A stretch of DNA of 9,270 nucleotides from the NCBI GenBank assembly GCA_020346205.1, contig CP070776.1, forward strand, positions 713,427 to 722,696, read 5' to 3'. Shown piece after piece: positions 4,672 to 9,270 of the stretch (positions within the stretch are counted from its first letter, which is position 1; every line of letters begins with the position of its first letter). Both the position numbers and the translations under genes were made by a program. The DNA comes from Deltaproteobacteria bacterium (GTDB lineage Bacteria > Desulfobacterota > Desulfobulbia > Desulfobulbales > BM004). Below the pieces are notes generated by a model. It made no database searches. It saw only the letters and a list, made by a program, of their open reading frames with translations, and was not told where the DNA came from.

Positions 4672-5382
4672 TTACCTGGCTTTGCCAACGGGGATGATAT
4701 AAAACGGATTTTCATTATTTCCGACTTTCAGGATTTTTGCCACTTCAATATCTGTGAATGCACCTATGGTTACAGAACCAAGATCAAGGGCAACGGCCTG
4801 CAGACATATATTCTGTGCTGCATGACCGGCCTCCATCAACATGTAGCGAATCCCCCTTTCTCCGTACTTGTTGGCTGTTTTTTCTCCTATCCCGGTGATA
4901 ATCAGTGCTGCCGGCGCATGACAGATGGAATCCTGACGCAGAGCAACCCGGCACAGGATTTCTCTGTGATCCCCATCTTTAATAAGCATTAAGCTATGAT
5001 CATGGGAATTATATTGGTAAATTCCGTTTGTAAGGTCTTGGACATTACCGGCCACAATATAGACTTTCAAGGGGTATAAAGCTCCTGCTGAAGGAGCAGT
5101 CCTGAAGCCGCGTTGGTCTGTTACACCTTGAGCAGACCATAAAAGCTGAGCAAGATTTTCCAGGGATAATTGTTTATCCTTGAAGTATCTGGTTGAGCGA
5201 CGTTTTTGCAGGGTGGTCTCCAGGGGCACTGATCCTGTTGTGTTTGGAGATGGCAGTTTATATATCTTCCTACCGCCGATTACTCCCTGGGCCCCTGCAT
5301 CATTCAGAGTTCCTGATATAAACGTCAGAAGTATTGAAGCAGCAAGAGGAGCAGCTATAGTTTTTATGAGCAATTGCAGCAT
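4672..5382 (-). CDS. Exported SagB/ThcOx-type nitroreductase-like oxidoreductase
   Basis: SagB/ThcOx proteins are FMN enzymes of the nitroreductase superfamily, and the best-known members oxidise azolines in peptide natural products. Visible family features are RRSTR (61-65, FMN phosphate contact), the LAQLLWSAQGVT helix (77-88), RTAPSAGALYPL (94-105), the EAGHAAQN helix (184-191), GSVTIGAF (202-209) and a closing P-x-x-I-I-P-V-G. The length of 236 matches the stand-alone type. Residues 1-32 form a hydrophobic export signal (KTIAAPLAASILLTFISG...AGAQ) without twin arginines, so the enzyme is probably periplasmic or membrane-tethered. No precursor peptide or YcaO cyclodehydratase gene is visible, so a bacteriocin role is not supported. 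The ATG follows GGAG. It lies 24 bases after the phosphoribosyltransferase gene. Confidence 0.85.
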   Translation of the reverse strand: MLQLLIKTIAAPLAASILLTFISGTLNDAGAQGVIGGRKIYKLPSPNTTGSVPLETTLQKRRSTRYFKDKQLSLENLAQLLWSAQGVTDQRGFRTAPSAGALYPLKVYIVAGNVQDLTNGIYQYNSHDHSLMLIKDGDHREILCRVALRQDSICHAPAALIITGIGEKTANKYGERGIRYMLMEAGHAAQNICLQAVALDLGSVTIGAFTDIEVAKILKVGNNENPFYIIPVGKAR

Positions 5383-5406
5383 AATTATCTCCGTTTTGTA
5401 TTTTGT

Positions 5407-6009
5407 TTAGTTCAACATTTCCAGCACATCCCTGAGAACCTTTAACGGGATACGGGCACCGTAATCCTGCACCAGAATTTCCCTTATTTCTTCAATTGTT
5501 CCAGGTTTGGGATGCATTTGCTTAATAAACTCACTGGTATCTTCTGCAGCAGCCCATGGATAAATAATCCAGCGCCATTTTACTATTCTGCCAGCATAAT
5601 AGTCCGGAATGAAACTGGATGTTTTTTTAAAGTGCAGAACAGAAGTTCTGACCTCTTCCGGCTGCATACGTTCACATAGATGCCTGTTTGCCAGCTCAAA
5701 GGTGTCGCCCGTGTCGCAGACATCATCTACCAGCAGAACCCTGTTGCCAGCAACTCCCTCACTGAGAGGATACCTGACAACAGGTTCCTCTTTTTTCTTC
5801 GTACCGCGGTAGTGCTCTATTTTAAAGCTTGTCAGGTTCATGACTTGCAGAAAGTCTGAAATAATGCGTGCTGGCATGTAACCGCCCCTGCCTATCGCGA
5901 TGATGATGTCAGGCTTGAACCCGGAATCATTTATTCTGTTACACAGTTTACGCGACAGTCTGTAAAAGCGGGACCAGGAGATATATTCGCACCTGAAGTT
6001 AGGCTTCAT
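5407..6009 (-). CDS. Phosphoribosyltransferase, purine (hypoxanthine/xanthine) type
   Basis: This 200-residue type I PRTase would join PRPP to a purine base to make a nucleotide. The PRPP loop VLLVDDVCDTGDT is at residues 91-103. The PPi-contacting AIGRGGYMPARI is at 38-49, the flexible-loop region KIEHYRGTKKKEE is at 63-75, and KWRWIIYPW (144-152) matches the base-stacking 'W..fPW' segment of Gpt-like and yeast Hpt1/Xpt1-like enzymes. The C-terminal 45 residues look like an added helical segment. The start overlaps the upstream CBS gene's stop by ATGA (6006-6009), a sign of translational coupling. Base preference is inferred from the YPW segment only. A regulatory, non-catalytic PRTase is less likely because the PRPP loop is intact. 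Confidence 0.85.
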   Translation of the reverse strand: MKPNFRCEYISWSRFYRLSRKLCNRINDSGFKPDIIIAIGRGGYMPARIISDFLQVMNLTSFKIEHYRGTKKKEEPVVRYPLSEGVAGNRVLLVDDVCDTGDTFELANRHLCERMQPEEVRTSVLHFKKTSSFIPDYYAGRIVKWRWIIYPWAAAEDTSEFIKQMHPKPGTIEEIREILVQDYGARIPLKVLRDVLEMLN

Positions 6010-6455
6010 GACCTGGTTGCACTTTCAATTAATTGTTCGCGGAACGGCACCTTGGCAAGCAGGTTCAACTCCTCGGCGAACAGTTCAAGAAGGTCGTCTA
6101 TGGATAGTATGCCTTCTAGTTCGTCTGCAGCATTGACAACAGGTACCCTTCGGATTCCCTTGGCACGCATAAGTTGCAGGGTATCCCAGATGGAGTCTTC
6201 CTCCTTTGCCGTAACCAGTTCATAACTCATGACATCACCTACAGCAATAGAGTCAAGCGGAACATCACAGGCGACCAGTTCAATAACAATATCACGGTCA
6301 GTGAGGATACCTATGGGCTTGGTGCCGTTACCATTACTGGAAACGATGACCACATCTCCGACATGATGGTGTCGCATGAGCTTGGCAACTTCGATTACGG
6401 TCCGTTCCTTTTCGGCAATAATGACATCGCGGTTACAAAATTTTCCAACTGTCAT
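6006..6455 (-). CDS. Tandem CBS domain protein
   Basis: This 149-residue protein is a single CBS pair (Bateman module): CBS1 at about 8-62 with GILTDRDIVIEL (49-60) and CBS2 at about 75-128 with IRRVPVVN (101-108) and GILSIDDLLELF (115-126). Such stand-alone pairs bind adenine nucleotides or related ligands and modulate partner proteins. The ATGA overlap with the phosphoribosyltransferase suggests that the two act together, for example with purine nucleotide as the ligand; that is inference. A purine-rich GGGGGTG lies 9-11 bases before the ATG. A leader with a strong-SD mini-ORF and hairpins precedes the gene. Confidence 0.88.
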   Translation of the reverse strand: MTVGKFCNRDVIIAEKERTVIEVAKLMRHHHVGDVVIVSSNGNGTKPIGILTDRDIVIELVACDVPLDSIAVGDVMSYELVTAKEEDSIWDTLQLMRAKGIRRVPVVNAADELEGILSIDDLLELFAEELNLLAKVPFREQLIESATRS

Positions 6456-6504
6456 AACTTGTCACACCCCCTTTCAGAACGATGTTGTACCAGGATCTGT
6501 GTAG

Positions 6505-6566
6505 AAAAATAAAAGCCTCCCGCAAGAACATTAAAAGTTCTTCAGAAGCAACTACCCGGCTCTTTT
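6505..6566 (-). promoter_or_regulatory. Terminator-like fold in CBS-operon leader (possible attenuator)
   Basis: On the minus strand AAAAGAGCC (6558-6566) can pair with GGCTTTT (6511-6517) apart from a two-base AG bulge, and the downstream strand reads TTTTATTTTT (6505-6514). Inside is a perfect hairpin AAGAAC/GTTCTT (6524-6529 with 6537-6542). The left arm lies in the mini-ORF's Lys-Glu-Pro codons, so a ribosome on the mini-ORF would open the outer stem. The stem is short for its loop, so the structure is tentative. Confidence 0.33.
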
Positions 6567-6583
6567 AGATAAACCTCTTTCAT
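6542..6583 (-). other. 13-codon leader mini-ORF with very strong SD
   Basis: The mini-ORF encodes MKEVYLKEPGSCF, starting at ATG (6581-6583) and ending at TGA (6542-6544). A perfect AAGGAGG (6593-6599) lies 9 bases upstream, the best ribosome-binding site in this part of the window. The SD also sits in a hairpin: AGGAG-GATT-CTCCT on the minus strand. The ORF lies about 85 bases before the CBS gene and behind a predicted promoter. It is most simply a regulatory leader peptide. If the TGA were read through, the frame would stay open until a TGA overlapping the CBS ATG. I do not recognise the peptide. Confidence 0.42.
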
Positions 6584-6614
6584 TAGGAGAATCCTCCTTT
6601 TGTGAAAGGTTGGT

Positions 6615-6624
6615 TTACATGTAA
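6615..6624. promoter_or_regulatory. TTACATGTAA palindrome, possible operator
   Basis: This perfect 10-base palindrome lies at about the predicted transcription start of the CBS operon, directly after the -10 hexamer (6632-6637). A bound regulator would block initiation. Short palindromes of this size also arise by chance. Confidence 0.3.
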
Positions 6625-6631
6625 CAGTGTC

Positions 6632-6661
6632 CTTATATATAAAAAATTAAATTTGATTCAA
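6632..6661 (-). promoter_or_regulatory. Predicted sigma70-type promoter for CBS-PRTase operon
   Basis: On the minus strand the -35 is TTGAAT (6656-6661), the spacer is 18 bases and the -10 is TATAAG (6632-6637, five of six to consensus). The region is very AT-rich, so other placements are possible. The predicted start near 6625 gives a leader of about 170 bases. Confidence 0.45.
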
Positions 6662-6804
6662 AAGAAGTCAAGTAAGGAAGTGAGCAGATTTTTGTTAGGA
6701 ATAATTATCAGTAATGCCGGGGTAAAAAGAGTCGGAAATACTAAGGAGGTCCTGTTTGAAAAATGCTGGAACAAAGTAGTTCGTATTTGATACGGTTTAC
6801 GTAA

Positions 6805-6990
6805 TTATTTACGACGTCTTTTTCTTCTTACCCTGGTTTTTTTTTCCAGTTCCTTCAGTCTTTTCTCTATTTCCTCGCTGAAGGTAACCTTGCCTTCCAG
6901 AACACAACCGGGCCGGCCGGGAATGCAATCCGATTTAAGTTTCATGCAGTTCTCGGCATTAAAATCAAAATGTTTACATGAAAATGTCAC
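6805..6990 (-). CDS. Small Cys4 protein with highly basic C-terminal tail
   Basis: This 61-residue protein has four Cys at 5, 15, 22 and 29 (C-x9-C-x6-C-x6-C), the last two framing CIPGRPGC, followed by VLEGKV, a charged helix (residues 37-52) and a tail of almost only Arg and Lys (53-61). The Cys set suggests a zinc or Fe-S site, and the tail could bind nucleic acid or acidic surfaces; both are inferences. The GTG start begins 4 bases after the stop of the 73-aa gene with no own SD, so translation is probably coupled. A GTG start was chosen because no in-frame ATG precedes the Cys cluster. The family is not recognised. Confidence 0.65.
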   Translation of the reverse strand: MTFSCKHFDFNAENCMKLKSDCIPGRPGCVLEGKVTFSEEIEKRLKELEKKTRVRRKRRRK

Positions 6991-6994
6991 AGCT

Positions 6995-7216
6995 TCAGCG
7001 AATATAGATACTTTTAAAGTGGTTTAGCTGCTCCAGGTTGTCAATAACATCGGCAATTTCTTTGTGGGCGTCGGAATACACCTGCATGAGATGTACTGTG
7101 CCGCCGGCATTGATGGCCTCTTCAGCTTTCTTGAAGGTTAATTCCAAGAATTCCCTGCTGTTGGTATCCCTGGCGCCGGCCAGATCAGATTTGCTTATTT
7201 CAAATACTTGGGACAT
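6995..7216 (-). CDS. Hypothetical 73-aa protein
   Basis: This is a short soluble protein with no signal peptide and no Cys. Residues 20-37 (SREFLELTFKKAEEAINA) look like an amphipathic helix. They are followed by GGTVHLMQVYSD (38-49), a strand-loop that includes two of the protein's three His-type polar anchors, and a second helix (51-66). The start is well supported: AAAGGAGG lies 6 bases before the ATG. It lies 24 bases after the Tpx gene and 4 bases before the Cys4 gene, in a clear operon arrangement. I cannot assign a family or function. Confidence 0.7.
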   Translation of the reverse strand: MSQVFEISKSDLAGARDTNSREFLELTFKKAEEAINAGGTVHLMQVYSDAHKEIADVIDNLEQLNHFKSIYIR

Positions 7217-7240
7217 GCCTATCCTCCTTTTATATTAAAA

Positions 7241-7753
7241 TCATCCTGTCAGCTGTGATAGAGAAAGCAGGACAGCATCGTAGTCAGGCTCCTGGCCTAC
7301 TTCCGGAACCTGTTCCGTATAGGCTACATTGCCTGATTTGTCAATAATAACAACAGACCTTGATAAAAGGCCAGTAAGGGGTCCGCTTATAAAGGTCACT
7401 CCATAATCCCGGCCGAATTCCGGAGAGCGGAAAACTGAAAGCGGTATGACATCATTGAGCCCTTCTGCCTCACAGAAACGTTTGTGGGCAAAGGGAAGGT
7501 CCGCTGAAATGCAAAGCACGACAGTATCTGGTGAATCACTGGCCTCCATATTAAAACGTCTAACCGATGCCGCACATAACGAAGTGTCCAAGCTGAGGAA
7601 TAAATTTAAAATGATGTTTTTGCCTGCAAAATCTTCAAGGCCCGCTTCAGAGAGATCAGTCTTGACGAGCTTGAAGGAAGGAGCCTTCTCGCCAACAGCC
7701 GGCAGGCTACCAATTGTTTGCACCGGGTTGCCTTCAAGAGTTATTTGCGCCAT
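7241..7753 (-). CDS. tpx: Thiol peroxidase, Tpx-type atypical 2-Cys peroxiredoxin
   Basis: Tpx reduces H2O2 and organic peroxides in the bacterial cytoplasm or periplasm using thioredoxin. The 170 residues align along their whole length with E. coli Tpx as I recall it: GNPV near the start, FAGKNIILN (42-50), the peroxidatic Cys60 in SLDTSLCAASVRRFN, TVVLCISADLPFA (77-89), the resolving Cys94 in RFCEAEGL, FGRDYGV, GPLTGLLSRSVVIID with Arg132, and a final EPDYDAVL. No signal peptide is present, so it is probably cytoplasmic. One notable change is that the Pro of the peroxiredoxin P-x3-T-x2-C motif is Leu53 (codon CTC). Thr57 and both Cys remain. GGAGG lies 7 bases before the ATG. It follows the small secreted protein gene by 65 bases. 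Confidence 0.93.
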   Translation of the reverse strand: MAQITLEGNPVQTIGSLPAVGEKAPSFKLVKTDLSEAGLEDFAGKNIILNLFLSLDTSLCAASVRRFNMEASDSPDTVVLCISADLPFAHKRFCEAEGLNDVIPLSVFRSPEFGRDYGVTFISGPLTGLLSRSVVIIDKSGNVAYTEQVPEVGQEPDYDAVLLSLSQLTG

Positions 7754-7818
7754 GATTTATCCTCCTGCATCAGTTTTGAACAAAATCAATAATGAGTTGA
7801 ATAACTACTTCTTTCTGC

Positions 7819-8025
7819 TTACTGTCGAACAATCGCTGGGGCATGGTCTGATCCTTTCAGTTTCTTGTATAGCTTGGGGCCAGATGAGCCATCATAAAGC
7901 TTATAGACTTCGGCAATGGAGCTGATCATGTCACTCGAATCGGTTATAGATTTAGCTGCAATTGTATTTGTAAATATACCAAGCGCAAAACCAAACGCCA
8001 AACAGTAGATCATCGCTTTTTTCAT
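7819..8025 (-). CDS. Small secreted protein of unknown function
   Basis: This 68-residue precursor has a typical Sec signal peptide: KK at 2-3, a hydrophobic core at about 4-18, and cleavage likely after Ala23 or Ala24 (NTIAA-KS). The mature part is only about 44 residues, Ser-rich at first (KSITDSSDMISSIAE) and then Lys/Tyr/Gly-rich (YKLYDGSSGPKLYKKLKGSD), without Cys in the mature part. It could be a small periplasmic factor. GAGGAGG lies 5 bases before the ATG. It sits 17 bases after the cyclotransferase gene and 65 bases before tpx. No family is recognised. Confidence 0.68.
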   Translation of the reverse strand: MKKAMIYCLAFGFALGIFTNTIAAKSITDSSDMISSIAEVYKLYDGSSGPKLYKKLKGSDHAPAIVRQ

Positions 8026-8042
8026 TATTGCCTCCTCTATTG

Positions 8043-8459
8043 CTACTGCGCATCAGTCTGCATGTAATTGTGTATAAAAAAATGGATTCCTGTTGTACTG
8101 AATTTGACAGGGTCCCAATCCTGGTGTGATATTATTGCATAGTATTCCTCTTTTAATACGAAAACCTCTACAGAAATTACCCCGTGTTCCTCAGTGTCAA
8201 CCAGCTCAGTTTTCCTGAAGTAGTACTCCCCTTCGAATCGGTCTATTGCTTCCAAGTCAGATGGCGTAACTTCAAAATAGATAATACCCTGTATCTGGGA
8301 TTGAGGAGAGGATGGAAAAAGTACAGGATAGACTTCACCCCTGACACTTTTTCTGTCATATCCATGCAGTGTTGCCTCGCATCTGTCATAATCACCTTTG
8401 ACAACAAGGGACCAGACCTGATCGAACATTAGAGAGCCGTAAGTGAATATATTTGGCAT
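8043..8459 (-). CDS. Gamma-glutamylcyclotransferase family (AIG2-like) protein
   Basis: The family cyclises gamma-glutamyl groups of amines or peptides to release 5-oxoproline; many bacterial members are uncharacterised. The sequence opens with the substrate-binding loop FTYGSLM (5-11) and has GYDRKSVRGEVYPVLFP (33-49), the strand QIQGIIYFEV (56-64) and LEAIDRFEGEYYFRK (69-83). Glu76 in this segment matches the catalytic acid of the GGCT fold. The length of 138 is usual. The protein has no export signal. It starts 11 bases after the DUF3786 stop with a weak AGGG ribosome site, and the small secreted protein gene follows 17 bases later. The natural substrate cannot be told. Confidence 0.87.
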   Translation of the reverse strand: MPNIFTYGSLMFDQVWSLVVKGDYDRCEATLHGYDRKSVRGEVYPVLFPSSPQSQIQGIIYFEVTPSDLEAIDRFEGEYYFRKTELVDTEEHGVISVEVFVLKEEYYAIISHQDWDPVKFSTTGIHFFIHNYMQTDAQ

Positions 8460-8470
8460 TGTAACCCTAA

Positions 8471-9270
8471 TCAGCTGTGTTTTTGGGCAATTTTTTCAAA
8501 CATCATGACAAGACCTACACCCAAAGAAAAAATGGATTCAATTTTTAGGTGATTTTCTGCTGAGGCGTCAAAAAAGATATTAAGGTCTGAGTCCATATCG
8601 CCTTCCGGATTCCAGTAGCATATGAGAATCGGCACTTTTGGTAATGGATACAGTGAAAGAGCTATGTCAGAGGCAAAAAGATTGTTATCAGCCCTTTCAC
8701 CACTGAATATGCTGATCAAATCCCCGAGCAAATCCCTGTTGTTGTCGATCAGTTTTTTCAGGGGTTTTTCTGCCCGCTGGACGAAAAGGGGATTCATGGG
8801 AGAGCCATCCCTGAGTTCCCGAAACGGAACCCAGTTGCCGGAAATGTCTTTCCCGTTGCTGGTTATTATGTAACTTAAGAGTGGCACTGTCATCCAGACA
8901 TGGGTGTGGCACTCTGAAGTTACACTGCCTTTGCTGTCAACATAGAAATCCTTGCCCAGGCTCTTGATTGCAAGCTTGCCTGAAACAATTTGGGCTCCGA
9001 GCAAATTGGCTTTTGTTGAAAAATCTATATCGCTGACTTTGCTTTTAAGAATCTCAAGATCTTCACCTCTGGCGCGTTCAAAACCTTCCCTTTTACCAAT
9101 GCGCCCGGCCAGTTGCTCTTTATCATCGGGTTTGATATATGGACAGTCATCCAACTTTTTCTGGCCCTTGATAATTGCAGCTGAAAAAGCCAGGCAATTG
9201 GGCAGGGTGCATTCACCGCAATTGGTTTGGGGCAAGATCTTGTATATCTCAAACGGATTTGTGATTTCTG
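8471..9270 (-). CDS. DUF3786 protein with N-terminal [4Fe-4S] domain (5' end cut)
   Basis: The frame is open to the right edge, so the true start lies outside; at least 265 residues are present. At the visible start comes NPFEIYKILPQTNCGEC, then C-x2-C-x4-C-x16-C (CGEC, PNC and DDC), the Fes-type cluster domain also found at the N-terminus of the corrinoid iron-sulfur protein large subunit of the acetyl-CoA pathway. The rest (about 75 residues after the last Cys onward) matches the DUF3786 pattern: HTHVWMTVPLLSYI, WVPFRELRDGSP, a long helical stretch, SLYPLPKVPILICYWNPE and a final helical SIFSLGVGLVMMFEKIA. The function is unknown; members occur mainly in anaerobes. A TTG at 9233-9235 could be mistaken for the start, but upstream residues fit the family. 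It heads the visible operon. Confidence 0.85.
   Translation of the reverse strand, partial: EITNPFEIYKILPQTNCGECTLPNCLAFSAAIIKGQKKLDDCPYIKPDDKEQLAGRIGKREGFERARGEDLEILKSKVSDIDFSTKANLLGAQIVSGKLAIKSLGKDFYVDSKGSVTSECHTHVWMTVPLLSYIITSNGKDISGNWVPFRELRDGSPMNPLFVQRAEKPLKKLIDNNRDLLGDLISIFSGERADNNLFASDIALSLYPLPKVPILICYWNPEGDMDSDLNIFFDASAENHLKIESIFSLGVGLVMMFEKIAQKHS

Larger units (their letters stand above)
6456..6804. other. 349-base intergenic region
   Basis: This gap separates the 61-aa gene from the CBS gene. The CBS-proximal half holds the predicted promoter, the palindrome TTACATGTAA, the mini-ORF and the attenuator-like fold listed separately. The other half (about 6665-6804) is AT-rich. It contains an isolated plus-strand AAGGAGG (6743-6749) leading to nothing gene-like, and a 5-base hairpin CGTAT/ATACG (6782-6794). 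I see no convincing terminator for the 61-aa gene, so read-through into the next operon is possible. Confidence 0.5.

Noticed and set aside
4564..4992. A 142-codon open frame on the plus strand
   Set aside because: It is antisense to the SagB-like and GNAT genes, shows no family features and has no ribosome-binding site of note.
6602..6790. A 62-codon plus-strand frame starting with GTG in the 349-base gap
   Set aside because: AT-rich composition, no family resemblance, poor SD spacing, and it overlaps the predicted minus-strand promoter of the CBS operon.
6743..6802. Plus-strand AAGGAGG followed by short frames (MKNAGTK from a TTG, or MLEQSSSYLIRFT from an ATG)
   Set aside because: Spacing to the ATG is 13 bases, the TTG frame has only 7 codons, and nothing downstream on the plus strand could be regulated by a leader.
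7774..7785. TTTTGAACAAAA near-palindrome upstream of tpx as a peroxide-regulator site
   Set aside because: Short and AT-rich, with a mismatched centre; no PerR or OxyR consensus could be fitted.
7446..7925. A 159-codon open frame on the plus strand
   Set aside because: It lies antisense to tpx and runs into the small secreted protein gene; its translation has no recognisable domain, while the opposite strand encodes a full-length Tpx with a good ribosome site.
1..9270. CRISPR arrays, tRNA or rRNA genes, transposons, att sites
   Set aside because: No spaced direct repeats, cloverleaf sequences, transposase-like frames or terminal inverted repeats were found by reading both strands.

Overview
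The window looks like a chromosomal stretch of a Desulfobacterota (former Deltaproteobacteria) bacterium, probably an anaerobe related to sulfate reducers. The grounds are a DVU0772-family protein, a DUF3786 protein with a CoFeSP-type [4Fe-4S] N-terminus, an outer-membrane barrel (so Gram-negative), a Tpx-type peroxiredoxin, and AT-rich intergenic DNA around moderately AT-leaning genes. No RNA genes, insertion sequences, integrases, phage genes or CRISPR arrays were seen. The lineage is inferred from gene families, not from a marker gene.

Layout. All genes but one lie on the minus strand. From the right edge leftward: (1) a tight run at 9270-6805 of a DUF3786 iron-sulfur protein (5' end cut by the window), a gamma-glutamylcyclotransferase-like protein, a small secreted protein, a Tpx-type thiol peroxidase, a 73-aa protein and a 61-aa Cys4 protein with a very basic tail. 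(2) A 349-base gap at 6456-6804 holding a probable promoter and a structured leader with a 13-codon mini-ORF, then a CBS-pair protein, a purine-type phosphoribosyltransferase (ATGA overlap), an exported SagB-like nitroreductase and a GNAT acetyltransferase. (3) The only plus-strand gene, a DVU0772-family protein at 3425-3820, with a Fur-box-like site in front and a good intrinsic terminator behind. (4) A divergent membrane-anchored Mrr-like nuclease-fold protein, then two small Cys-rich proteins, a stand-alone HD-GYP phosphodiesterase and an outer-membrane barrel protein.

How they may work together. The right-hand run has a thiol/redox and metal flavour (peroxidase, glutamyl-thiol turnover, Fe-S and Cys4 proteins). 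The CBS-PRTase pair suggests nucleotide sensing next to purine salvage. The Fur-like site suggests that the DVU0772-family gene responds to metals. The HD-GYP protein would hydrolyse cyclic-di-GMP and may be co-transcribed with the barrel protein. These links rest on gene order and family knowledge only.

The least expected signals are regulatory. Three minus-strand promoters share one architecture (TTG-type -35, 18-base spacer, extended -10 with ATGCTATA). Two of them, on either side of the Mrr-like gene, also share a CCAC-N3-GTGG palindrome just downstream of the start. The leader before the CBS gene looks like an attenuator. At protein level, two conserved residues are replaced: the peroxiredoxin motif proline in Tpx is Leu, and the catalytic lysine of the Mrr-like domain is Arg. 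No clear multi-gene novel system was found.
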